The position numbers and the translations under genes are program-made. Below the pieces are notes generated by a model that had not been told where the DNA came from, did no database searches, and saw nothing but the letters and a program-made list of their open reading frames with translations. From contig CAAEIG010000014.1 of the NCBI GenBank assembly GCA_900755895.1, positions 1 to 6,063 on the forward strand: a DNA stretch of 6,063 nucleotides. Reading direction: 5' to 3'. This stretch comes from Clostridia bacterium. Lineage in GTDB: Bacteria > Bacillota > Clostridia > Oscillospirales > Acutalibacteraceae. Below are positions 1 through 5,498 of this stretch, one piece after another. How positions within the stretch are numbered: position 1 is the stretch's first letter; each line of letters opens with the position of its first letter.

Positions 1-2
1 CC

Positions 3-935
3 AAGTACCGGGAGATCCCACTGAAGGATACGACTTCACGACAGCTGAGGAAGTACTTCAATGCGATGGCTAACCTCTATGGGATCATTCCCCTTCGGAA
101 AGCATATGAGATTATCTCTTCTCAAAGCCCGAAACTGGTGACGCGGGACGAGTTCCTGGCCTTTTCGGAAATCGCCCGCCATGAGTGCGAGGACTACTAT
201 ATCCTGGGCCTTGACGAACTCTATGTGGACGGGAAACTCAAAGATGTCCTGGACCGAGAGATCATAGATGTCTCGCTCATTGGTGATGGGTTGGACAGAT
301 ACCATGCACTCCTGAAAAGTCAGCAGGGAAAGCCCTACTATGTTCCATCGAAAGCCCAACTGCTGGCCTACGATGACGCCTTCTACTGTGAGCCGACAGA
401 GGAAACAAATCAGATGCGGGAGTTCATAGAGACTCGGCTGCAGCTGCCAGAGTGGAAAAAGGCTGAGGTCTTTGATGAACTCGTCTTCGGTATCCGCTGC
501 GCTGATGCCGATTTCCCGCAGGTCCAGGAGCGGCTGACGGCGATGGGTGTCCACTTTCCTCGTCGGAGGGATTTCCAAACTTTCATCGAACGATATCAGG
601 CTTTCCACAACACCACCAGGATGCAGAGCAACCGTGGCTATACCCCCAACGAGCTTTTCGACCTCTTGCCTCGTGAAGAACAGATGCCCCAGACGCTGTC
701 GCTCGGCCCGAATATCAAGAAGGCGCTTGCAGAAGGAAGTATGAATGCGGAGGAGCTGCGGCGAGGGATCATGGAGGCTGACCTGCCCAGCGAACAGCTG
801 CGGCTGAGCCTCCTGAAGGAACTGGCCGAGGCAGCTCCTGCAAAGCCGGTGGGAGAGAAGAAACCGAAGATCGGCAGGAATGACCCGTGCCCTTGCGGGA
901 GCGGCAAAAAATACAAGAAGTGCTGTGGCAGGTAG
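3..935 (+). CDS. SEC-C motif protein, 5' end cut by window edge
   Basis: The reading frame is open from the first bases to the TAG at 933-935, giving 310 visible residues. The first ATG (66) has no ribosome binding site before it, so the true start probably lies outside the window. The last 20 residues carry a SEC-C motif (DPCPCGSGKKYKKCC), with zinc ligands in C-x-C-x8-C-C spacing, preceded by a basic Lys-rich linker (AKPVGEKKPKIGR). The motif is the zinc and partner-binding tail known from SecA, and it also occurs on many unrelated bacterial proteins, so by itself it does not give a function. The visible body is acidic and probably helical, and I do not recognise it. It is not SecA: no helicase motifs are seen. 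It is followed by a hairpin terminator and faces a convergent gene, so it ends its own transcription unit. Confidence 0.85.
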   Translation, partial: KYREIPLKDTTSRQLRKYFNAMANLYGIIPLRKAYEIISSQSPKLVTRDEFLAFSEIARHECEDYYILGLDELYVDGKLKDVLDREIIDVSLIGDGLDRYHALLKSQQGKPYYVPSKAQLLAYDDAFYCEPTEETNQMREFIETRLQLPEWKKAEVFDELVFGIRCADADFPQVQERLTAMGVHFPRRRDFQTFIERYQAFHNTTRMQSNRGYTPNELFDLLPREEQMPQTLSLGPNIKKALAEGSMNAEELRRGIMEADLPSEQLRLSLLKELAEAAPAKPVGEKKPKIGRNDPCPCGSGKKYKKCCGR

Positions 936-1032
936 CGAATAGGTTTTTGCCAAGGCCGGAGTGGTTTTACATTGGATCTGAAGACATGAGGAAAAGTCCA
1001 GTACCTTGGAGGTGCTGGGCTTTTGCCATATC

Positions 1033-1081
1033 AGGATACCGGGGTCTTCCCAATCAGGGAGGATCCCGGTATCCTCCTTTT
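1033..1081 (+). terminator. Long hairpin terminator after the SEC-C gene
   Basis: Bases 1033-1051 pair with 1057-1075 over 19 bp. The outer 11 bp (AGGATACCGGG with CCCGGTATCCT) are perfect, the inner part has two G-T wobbles, and the loop is 5 nt (AATCA). The stem is followed by CCTTTT, a short U tract. It sits about 100 bp after the SEC-C stop and just before the end of the convergent IreB-like gene. The other strand has no T tract on its far side, so it should mainly stop rightward transcription. Confidence 0.7.
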
Positions 1082-1097
1082 CTGTTCCTTAAACAGG

Positions 1098-1373
1098 TCA
1101 GAGGCTTGCATCGCTCCGCTCAAACTGATGTTGCCCCGCGGGCGCTCCCCCGCTGACATGCTCCTCGGTATCGTCAAAGTAGTTGGCCACAATATCCGCC
1201 AGCAGGCCATACCGGTCGATCTTCCGAATGAGCCTGCGGGCGTCGAGGTGATTGGTGATGTAGGTGGGGTCCTCTGTCAACAGATAACCGACGATCTGGC
1301 CGACTGCGTTGTACCCCTTTTCCTGGAGCGCCCCATAGACGCGCAGGATATATTCCCGGTTTTCATTTTCCAT
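1098..1373 (-). CDS. ireB: IreB-family (UPF0297/YrzL) regulatory phosphoprotein
   Basis: The 91-residue protein matches the IreB/YrzL family through its core: YGALQEKGYNAVGQIVGYL, then DPTYITNH and ARRLIRKIDR (residues 13-54). IreB in enterococci is a small negative regulator of cephalosporin resistance, phosphorylated by the PASTA kinase IreK. I chose ATG 1373 because AGGTGA lies 8 nt before it; the upstream ATG (1382) and GTG (1385) fall inside or against that Shine-Dalgarno sequence. The last 24 or so residues (DDTEEHVSGG onward) form a low-complexity tail beyond the usual family end. In most Bacillota the gene sits between alaS and ruvX; here it lies 73 bp behind an ATPase gene on the same strand, with no visible terminator between, so it may be co-transcribed. 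Family assignment is firm; the role here is inferred and it may be a second, accessory copy. Confidence 0.85.
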   Translation of the reverse strand: MENENREYILRVYGALQEKGYNAVGQIVGYLLTEDPTYITNHLDARRLIRKIDRYGLLADIVANYFDDTEEHVSGGAPAGQHQFERSDASL

Positions 1374-1446
1374 CGTGCGCATCACCTCTCAGGCATTCCC
1401 GGCTGAGGCAAATTCAAATCAGGCGGGCGCGGATCCCACCCCCGTT

Positions 1447-2763
1447 TCAGTTAAATGCGTCGCAGACCTCCCAGAGCTGGGAGAGCGCATAGAGGGGCAG
1501 ATTGATGAGCTTCTCCTGCCTGCGATAGTCGGACATGGAGGTGCGGACGCCGAAAGGCAGCTCATTGCCGGCAACAAAGTGCTTCAGGCTCTTGGCCTGC
1601 AGGTTCTCCTCCGCCTTGACCTCCAGCGGGATCACATTCCCGCTGTGCTGGAGGACGAAGTCCACCTCTCCGGAGGAATTCTCCGCCGACCAGTAGTAGG
1701 GCGTAGCGCCCAGATCGGAAACGAGCTGCTGGCAGACATACTGCTCTGTGAGCGCCCCCTTAAACTCGGTGAAGATTGCGTTGCCCTTGAGCAGCGTCTT
1801 GGCGTCCAGATCTGTCATCGCCGCCAGCAGGCCAACATCCACCAGATACAGTTTGAAGGCCGGAATGTCCTGATATGCCTTCAAGGGAACGGCGCCCTTA
1901 GTCACCCTGCCGACCTTGCAGCACAATCCGCAGTCGATCAGCCATTGGATGGCCAGCTCAAAGTCCTTGGCCCGGGCCCCCTCCCGCAGGACGCTGTAAA
2001 TGAATTTCTTATTCTCCTTGGCGAGCTGAGAGGGGATGCCGTCCCACACCATACGGATGCGGGGAATGACGGCCGTCGGAGCATGCTTGGAAAAGTCCTG
2101 CTCGTAGTCTGAGATCAGGCGCTTCTGCACCCGGCGCACGGCAGTCAGGCTCTGCTTGGGCAGGTAGGCGTTCACCGCCGCCGGCATTCCTCCGACATAG
2201 TAATAGGTTCTGAGCAAGTCAATGTATTTATCTCGGAAGGCGGTGACCATTTCAAAGTCCCGCTGCTCCAGAAGGGTGAGCAACTGTTCATTGCCTGTGG
2301 CGGACAGAAACTCGGTGAAGGAAAGCGGGTAGAGTTCCATGCTGTCCACCTTGCCCACAGGGAAGGACGTGCCCTCGTGCATGGCGATCCCCAGCAGCGA
2401 CCCGGCAGCCAGGATATAGTAGCTGTGCCGGCTATCCTCGCAGAAATATTTCAGGCTCTGCAGCGCGGCCGGCACCTCCTGGATCTCGTCCAGAATAATC
2501 AAAGTATGCTCCGGGTCGATCTCCACCCCGCTCTCGATGGCGAGGCCCCGCAGGATCCGATCCACATCAAAATCGCCGGAGAACAGGTTCTGCATCCGCT
2601 CATTGCGGTCAAAATTGATATAGGCGCACTGCTCAAACGCAGTCCGGCCAAACTCCTGCATCAGCCAAGTCTTCCCCACCTGCCGCGCGCCGCGGATGAT
2701 CATAGGCAGGCGGTACGGATCCTCCTTCCACTCCTGCAGACGGTTGATTGCATATCGCTTCAT
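1447..2763 (-). CDS. AAA_14 / DUF4143 ATP-binding protein
   Basis: This 438-residue protein has the two-part architecture of the AAA_14-DUF4143 family. The N-terminal P-loop has Walker A GARQVGKT (25-32), Walker B LIILDEIQ (88-95, D92 and E93), a sensor-like AAGSLLG (119-125) and the family-typical MELYPLSFTEFL (142-153). The C-terminal part (about 195-400) holds GEVDFVL (365-371) and PLEVKA (379-384), with E340 upstream; E340/D368/E381-x-K383 resembles a PD-(D/E)xK nuclease-like fold. The cellular role of this common, often multi-copy family is poorly defined. The start is ATG 2763, because GAGGGGAG (2771-2778) lies 7 nt before it. The ATG at 2784 would fall almost at the predicted transcription start. 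The gene is leftward, has its own promoter, and is followed after 73 bp by the IreB-like gene. Confidence 0.92.
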   Translation of the reverse strand: MKRYAINRLQEWKEDPYRLPMIIRGARQVGKTWLMQEFGRTAFEQCAYINFDRNERMQNLFSGDFDVDRILRGLAIESGVEIDPEHTLIILDEIQEVPAALQSLKYFCEDSRHSYYILAAGSLLGIAMHEGTSFPVGKVDSMELYPLSFTEFLSATGNEQLLTLLEQRDFEMVTAFRDKYIDLLRTYYYVGGMPAAVNAYLPKQSLTAVRRVQKRLISDYEQDFSKHAPTAVIPRIRMVWDGIPSQLAKENKKFIYSVLREGARAKDFELAIQWLIDCGLCCKVGRVTKGAVPLKAYQDIPAFKLYLVDVGLLAAMTDLDAKTLLKGNAIFTEFKGALTEQYVCQQLVSDLGATPYYWSAENSSGEVDFVLQHSGNVIPLEVKAEENLQAKSLKHFVAGNELPFGVRTSMSDYRRQEKLINLPLYALSQLWEVCDAFN

Positions 2764-2782
2764 CGCCACACTCCCCTCGACC

Positions 2783-2817
2783 ATTTGATACTATCAGTAT
2801 ATCGCTTTCTATCAAAT
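2783..2817. promoter_or_regulatory. Inverted repeat overlapping the ATPase promoter (candidate operator)
   Basis: ATTTGATA (2783-2790) and TATCAAAT (2810-2817) are perfect 8-bp inverted arms separated by 19 bp; extending outward adds two further paired positions after one mismatch. A second, nested dyad, ATACT-ATC-AGTAT (2788-2800), overlaps the -10 box. The outer arms fall in the promoter spacer and at the predicted transcription start, so a bound protein would block RNA polymerase. The regulator is unknown. Confidence 0.5.
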
Positions 2818-2823
2818 AGTCAA
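2796..2823 (-). promoter_or_regulatory. Sigma-A promoter of the ATPase gene
   Basis: On the minus strand TTGACT (2818-2823) is separated by 16 bp from TATACT (2796-2801). Both hexamers match the consensus at five of six positions. Transcription would begin near 2788-2790, giving a leader of about 26 nt that contains the GAGGGGAG ribosome binding site. This fits ATG 2763 as the start codon. Confidence 0.75.
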
Positions 2824-2958
2824 CCGAAAAAGTGTGTTTAATGTCATAAAGTCCGCATTATTTATGTTGTTCGGCCTTCGGTGTAGGGTTCGCCTCCAGG
2901 GCACGCCGTGTTCCGTCTGGCTTCCTATCTGTCAGAGGGCCCTGCCGGTTTGGAAAAC

Positions 2959-3351
2959 TCACTTCCGGGGGCGGTCCGTATATTCTGGATACCGCAGCTT
3001 GACTGCCTCATAGAAGTAGGGGGCAAATTCACAGCAGAACAGATTGTCCGGCGTGAATGCTTCTGACATCCGGCCCTCCTGCGCGTCCTCCTCCGACTCG
3101 TAGCACCACCCGTTCCAAAGATTGAAGGCCATGCGCACGATCCTCGCAGTACCGCCCGTCTGCCAGCCCTCCCCCAGGGCGGCTGGTCGGATCATCCTCG
3201 CCTCCCCGTCAAAGCACCGGGAGAAGTTGGCGCGTGTCTCCTCCGTCATACCGAGCAGGTAGACGAGCGCGCGATAATAGGGGTCTGCGCCGCCGTCCAC
3301 ATGGTGGCGGTAGAAGTTCCGGTGCTGCTCGCTGTAAAAAAGGTCTTCCAT
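2959..3351 (-). CDS. DUF6075-type small protein
   Basis: The 130-residue product resembles DUF6075 proteins, small uncharacterised proteins common in Clostridia. Signature segments are LFYSEQHRNFY (4-14), YRALVYLLGMTEETR (26-40), GWQTGGTARIVRMAFNLWNG (62-81) and FAPYFYEAVKLRYPEY (109-124). No signal peptide, membrane segment or catalytic motif is visible. ATG 3351 is preferred: AAGGA lies about 12 nt upstream and the conserved region begins right after it. TTG 3354 or GTG 3375 are alternatives. The gene lies 84 bp downstream of the recombinase gene on the same strand, so it may be cargo of the same element. A TATAAT (3411-3416, minus strand) lies between the two genes but lacks a good -35. 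Family recognition is from memory of the motifs; function is unknown. Confidence 0.75.
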   Translation of the reverse strand: MEDLFYSEQHRNFYRHHVDGGADPYYRALVYLLGMTEETRANFSRCFDGEARMIRPAALGEGWQTGGTARIVRMAFNLWNGWCYESEEDAQEGRMSEAFTPDNLFCCEFAPYFYEAVKLRYPEYTDRPRK

Positions 3352-3435
3352 CAATTCTACACATCCTTTCCTCACGCCTCGCGCTGGGTCCTCTGCTTGT
3401 TCCCTACCTTATTATATATAGGATGCTTAAATCGC

Positions 3436-4272
3436 TCAGAGGCGGTTCGCCTTCTCCTTCATCTTCTCCCGGGTGGGGTTGGTGTAGAGCAGCGTGGTGT
3501 GGACATTGGAGTGGCCCGCCTGGTTTGCCAGATCGGCAATGGTGTATCCATTCTCCAAGGCATTGGAGCAGAAGAAGTGGCGGAGGGTGTGCGGGGTGAT
3601 GGACTCTGAATACTCGTTGAAGATCCGGTTGACCTGGCTCCGGGTCAGGTGGCTGTCGCCCCGCCCGGGGAACAGATAGGGATTTTCCGTCTTCGGCCGG
3701 TTCCTGAGGTATTCCCGTACTGCGTTGACCACCTTATCCCCGAAGTACACCACCCGCATCTTGTCCCCCTTGCCATGCCGCACCTTGATCTCCCGGGCCG
3801 GCAGGGATATGTCCTCCACCCTGAGCGCCAGGCACTCGCTGATCCGCAATCCGGCGTAGGCCAGGATGGTGACGATTGCATAGTCCCGGACGCCGCAGTG
3901 CTCCAGGATCTCCTGCCGGAACCGCTCCACCTCCTCCCGGCTCACCGTACTGGGGCTGGCATAGGCCAGCTGCACCTTCAAATAGTCCTGCTTGTCCAGG
4001 ACCACCTCCTTTGTATAGCCGGCGGCGATCAGGTAGAGGTTGAAACTGTGCAGGCTGGCCAGCTTGGCGTTGACCGAGCGGTTGCTCAGCCCCTTCACCG
4101 TGCGCAGGTAGGAGATGTAGTCCAGCACATTGGCCCGCAGGAACATCTTCATCCGCTTCCCAAAGGTCTCCTCGTGCCAGCGCATATATTCCTTCATGCC
4201 CTGGCAGTACGCCTTCACCGTGTTCTCCGACTTCCCCTGCCGGCGCAGGTACTCGCAAAATCCATCCAGCAT
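3436..4272 (-). CDS. Tyrosine recombinase / integrase, XerC/D-like
   Basis: The 278-residue protein has an N-terminal SAM-like core-binding domain (about 1-95; note CEYLRRQGKSENTVKAY) and a C-terminal catalytic domain. All six catalytic residues are present: Arg143 (GLRISE), Lys168 (HGKGDK), His228 and Arg231 (HTLRH), His254 (GHSN) and nucleophile Tyr263 (LLYTNP). It should be active. Its length fits Xer and simple phage-type enzymes and lacks the arm-binding domain of Tn916-type Int (about 400 residues). ATG 4272 is chosen because GGGGAGGG (4280-4287) ends 7 nt before it; ATG 4293 would start inside a repeat copy and has no ribosome binding site. Three repeats upstream may be its recombination or binding sites. 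No xis-like gene adjoins it. It could be the integrase of a mobile element or a local invertase. Confidence 0.93.
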   Translation of the reverse strand: MLDGFCEYLRRQGKSENTVKAYCQGMKEYMRWHEETFGKRMKMFLRANVLDYISYLRTVKGLSNRSVNAKLASLHSFNLYLIAAGYTKEVVLDKQDYLKVQLAYASPSTVSREEVERFRQEILEHCGVRDYAIVTILAYAGLRISECLALRVEDISLPAREIKVRHGKGDKMRVVYFGDKVVNAVREYLRNRPKTENPYLFPGRGDSHLTRSQVNRIFNEYSESITPHTLRHFFCSNALENGYTIADLANQAGHSNVHTTLLYTNPTREKMKEKANRL

Positions 4273-4290
4273 CCTTCGGCCCTCCCCGGT

Positions 4291-4307
4291 CATAAATTAT
4301 GTTGCAT
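4291..4307 (+). repeat. Recombinase-proximal repeat, copy 1 (direct)
   Basis: CATAAATTATGTTGCAT, 16 of 17 positions identical to copy 2. It begins 4 bp upstream of the recombinase ribosome binding site. It shares 15 identical bases, inverted, with copy 3. AT-rich arms of this size next to a tyrosine recombinase are typical of its core binding sites. Confidence 0.75.
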
Positions 4308-4326
4308 TGAGGTTCTCGGCCGGACG

Positions 4327-4343
4327 CATCAATTATGTTGCAT
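4327..4343 (+). repeat. Recombinase-proximal repeat, copy 2 (direct)
   Basis: CATCAATTATGTTGCAT, starting 36 bp after copy 1 in the same orientation, with one mismatch. The TTATGTTGCAT part matches 9 of 11 bases of the XerD arm of E. coli dif (TTATGTTAAAT). Confidence 0.75.
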
Positions 4344-4378
4344 CCACCTGCTCTATTACACGGATGACGGGCCGGTTT

Positions 4379-4393
4379 TGCAACATAATTTAT
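4379..4393 (-). repeat. Recombinase-proximal repeat, copy 3 (inverted)
   Basis: TGCAACATAATTTAT on the plus strand is the exact reverse complement of 4292-4306 (ATAAATTATGTTGCA). Copies 1 and 3 therefore form a perfect 15-bp inverted repeat around a 72-bp segment that includes copy 2. Confidence 0.75.
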
Positions 4394-4411
4394 CTTATGG
4401 CGCGTGATATG

Positions 4412-4455
4412 CCCGGGGCGGGCAGACGGAGGGGACGCCGTATACCCGCCCCGGG
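4412..4455. repeat. GC-rich inverted repeat after the HTH_16 gene
   Basis: CCCGGGGCGGG (4412-4422) and CCCGCCCCGGG (4445-4455) are perfect 11-bp arms. An inner 4-bp pairing (ACGG 4426-4429 with CCGT 4438-4441) is possible. It lies 14 bp beyond the stop of the leftward HTH_16 gene and would form a very stable hairpin in its transcript, but no T tract follows on the minus strand. It may be a weak or Rho-assisted terminator, a 3'-end stabiliser, or a boundary structure between the sigma/HTH pair and the recombinase. Confidence 0.6.
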
Positions 4456-4468
4456 ATGTCGGGGATCT

Positions 4469-4717
4469 TCAATCAGGTCTGAACCGCTCCATGATGCGGG
4501 CGGTCAGCTTGTCCTGGATTCGCTGCTTCAGTTCCGCATCCACGCCGCGGTAGGACTGGCCATACTCGTCGTAGAAGATCCGTGTGGCCCGCAGCGATAT
4601 GTAGCCGTCGAAGTGCCGGAGCACCTCGGCCATCGCATCCGGGTCGCCACGGGTCGCGGCGCAGATGGTGTCATAGGGCAGCAGCTTCTCTTCAGGGATA
4701 TTGCTCTTTCTTTTCAT
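4469..4717 (-). CDS. HTH_16-type helix-turn-helix protein of conjugative elements (Tn916 Orf8-like)
   Basis: The 82-residue protein resembles the small helix-turn-helix proteins (HTH_16) found in conjugative transposons. Typical segments are DTICAATRGDPDAMAEVLRHF (positions 16-36) and a C-terminal DAELKQRIQDKLTARIMERF (60-79). It starts at ATG 4717, one base after the stop of the sigma-like gene; GGTGGAG just before it, inside the end of the upstream gene, serves as ribosome binding site. The pair should be co-transcribed and translationally coupled, as with orf7-orf8 in Tn916-type elements. It probably helps control element genes, but its exact target is not visible. A GC-rich hairpin follows its stop. 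Confidence 0.8.
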   Translation of the reverse strand: MKRKSNIPEEKLLPYDTICAATRGDPDAMAEVLRHFDGYISLRATRIFYDEYGQSYRGVDAELKQRIQDKLTARIMERFRPD

Positions 4718-4718
4718 C

Positions 4719-5135
4719 TTACTCCACCATCCGCTTCTTCAACTCGTTGAACAGGATCTTCCGGTCCTTCTGGATCTTGGACCGGGACAGGCCCAGGAGC
4801 GAGGCGATCTCCCGATCCTTGAGCTGGAGAGAGTAGTACAGCAGCAGGATGCTGTACCCCTCGTCGCCGAGCGCGAGGAGGATCTCCGCCAGGCGGTCGT
4901 TGCGGATCGGGATCTGATGACCGTAGACGTGGAAGATATACTGCTCCGCCGGATCGCTGTCAAAAGTGCAGAGGCTCGTCAGCACGGTTTCCGGCAGATC
5001 GGAAAAGGAGGACTCCCATTCCATCTTCTTCATCAGTTTTCGGAGGTAATCACACCGCTCCCCGTCGATGACCTTCATGCAGAAGATCTCAAATTGGTAA
5101 CGGACTCTTCTCTGGGTGGTCTGTGTGGACTCCAT
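4719..5135 (-). CDS. Sigma-70 region-4 protein (Tn916 Orf7-like)
   Basis: The 138-residue protein ends in a sigma-70 region 4-like helix-turn-helix: LQLKDREIASLLGLSRSKIQKDRKILFNELKKRM (about 103-136, where KDREIASLLGLSRSKIQKD holds the HTH). The N-terminal 90 residues show no clear region 2, so it is a short sigma-like regulator of the kind carried by integrative conjugative elements and not a full sigma factor. ATG 5135 is strongly supported: AGGAGG (5143-5148) lies 7 nt upstream. A longer open frame to 5243 would run across the ribosome binding site and start inside a terminator hairpin. A leader region with a short ORF and an intrinsic terminator precedes it, suggesting attenuation. A divergent XRE-type repressor gene lies opposite. 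By analogy it should activate element functions. Confidence 0.85.
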   Translation of the reverse strand: MESTQTTQRRVRYQFEIFCMKVIDGERCDYLRKLMKKMEWESSFSDLPETVLTSLCTFDSDPAEQYIFHVYGHQIPIRNDRLAEILLALGDEGYSILLLYYSLQLKDREIASLLGLSRSKIQKDRKILFNELKKRMVE

Positions 5136-5227
5136 CAAATCACCTCCTCCCCTACCCGCGGAGGCGGTTTCTTCGTCCCCTTTCGCTCCTTTCCCCGAAA
5201 GTGGGCGGCGATTTTGCCACACATGAT

Positions 5228-5262
5228 AAAAACCGCCAAGCAAATTCCTTGCTTGACGGTTT
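5228..5262 (-). terminator. Leftward intrinsic terminator in the leader of the sigma-like gene
   Basis: Read on the minus strand, AAACCGTCAAGCAA (5262-5249) pairs with TTGCTTGGCGGTTT (5243-5230) over 14 bp with one mismatch and a 5-nt loop, and the run of T ends at 5228. No gene ends before it on this strand, and the sigma-like gene starts about 90 nt later, so it is best read as a transcription attenuator. Confidence 0.65.
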
Positions 5263-5273
5263 GGTGTCGATTA

Positions 5274-5291
5274 TTCAGAACTATTGGTTCA
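5274..5291 (-). repeat. Imperfect inverted repeat in divergent region, left copy
   Basis: On the minus strand this reads TGAACCAATAGTTCTGAA, 15 of 18 positions equal to the right copy at 5425-5442. It also contains an internal dyad, GAAC-N5-GTTC (5278-5290 on the plus strand). It is a candidate operator half for the adjacent XRE-type repressor, or a recombination arm. Confidence 0.45.
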
Positions 5292-5314
5292 TTGTTGACA
5301 CAGACAGAGTGGCC

Positions 5315-5335
5315 GCCGGTCAAGCCGGCTTTTTT
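5315..5335 (+). terminator. Small rightward terminator-like hairpin
   Basis: GCCGG (5315-5319) and CCGGC (5325-5329) form a 5-bp GC stem with a 5-nt loop, followed by TTTTTT (5330-5335). The shape is that of an intrinsic terminator for the plus strand, but no rightward gene or convincing promoter precedes it. It might insulate the repressor from readthrough, or its minus-strand form may be part of the attenuator leader. Confidence 0.4.
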
Positions 5336-5373
5336 CAGATGCTCCGGCCGATCTGCTGCATCGGGACGTACTG

Positions 5374-5400
5374 CTACTCTATCAGCGTATTCAGTCTCAT
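5374..5400 (-). CDS. Candidate 8-residue leader peptide before the sigma-like gene
   Basis: ATG 5400 opens an 8-codon ORF, MRLNTLIE, ending at TAG 5376-5374. AGGTGG (5408-5413) lies exactly 7 nt upstream, with AGGAGA (5415-5420) behind it. The signal is as good as that of the real genes here. It lies between a possible promoter and the leftward terminator at 5228-5262, the usual place for a leader peptide whose translation controls attenuation. In the same frame a second short ORF, MQQIGRSI, follows at 5361-5335 without a clear ribosome binding site. Too short to prove by sequence alone. Confidence 0.4.
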   Translation of the reverse strand: MRLNTLIE

Positions 5401-5424
5401 TCTCTTCCCACCTTTCTCCTGTGA

Positions 5425-5442
5425 TGAACCATTAGAACTGAA
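5425..5442 (+). repeat. Imperfect inverted repeat in divergent region, right copy
   Basis: TGAACCATTAGAACTGAA, the partner of 5274-5291 in opposite orientation, with 133 bp between. On the minus strand it contains TCTAAT (5436-5431), a possible -10 box for the sigma-like gene, so binding here could repress it. The first nine bases recur at 5504-5512, over the start of the repressor gene. Confidence 0.45.
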
Positions 5443-5459
5443 ATTACGCCACCAGTGGA
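5431..5459 (-). promoter_or_regulatory. Possible promoter of the leader and sigma-like operon
   Basis: On the minus strand TCTAAT (5436-5431) differs from the -10 consensus at one position. A weak -35 (TCCACT, 5459-5454) lies 17 bp away. Transcription would begin near 5424, just before the leader ORF ribosome binding site. The -35 is poor, so the call is tentative. Confidence 0.3.
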
Positions 5460-5498
5460 GCATTTCACCTGATTTCTGCACAACATAGAATGTGAGTC

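Noticed and set aside
36..953. Long open frame (305 aa) on the minus strand across the SEC-C gene
   Set aside because: It is antisense to a gene with a clear C-terminal motif, and its sequence shows no domain. Such frames are common in GC-rich genes.
1375..2112. 245-aa plus-strand open frame over the ATPase
   Set aside because: It is the mirror of the ATPase coding strand, with no recognisable motif; the opposite frame has Walker A, Walker B and a promoter.
2879..2912. GGTTCGCCTCC resembling a tRNA T-arm (possible integration target)
   Set aside because: The flanking bases do not form the 5-bp T stem, and no acceptor, anticodon or D arm can be traced.
3411..3439. TATAAT between the recombinase and the DUF6075 gene as a promoter
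   Set aside because: No -35 like sequence is found at 15-19 bp, so it is mentioned only within the DUF6075 entry.
3649..4407. 252-aa plus-strand open frame over the recombinase
   Set aside because: It is antisense to a recombinase with all catalytic residues and has a repetitive low-complexity product.
5135..5323. 62-aa minus-strand ORF ending in TGATG at the sigma-like start
   Set aside because: It begins at TTG with no ribosome binding site and crosses a terminator. Listed only as part of the leader hypothesis, not as a gene.
4701..5435. 244-aa plus-strand open frame over the sigma-like gene and leader
   Set aside because: It is antisense to the sigma-like gene and runs through terminator hairpins; no family is recognised.
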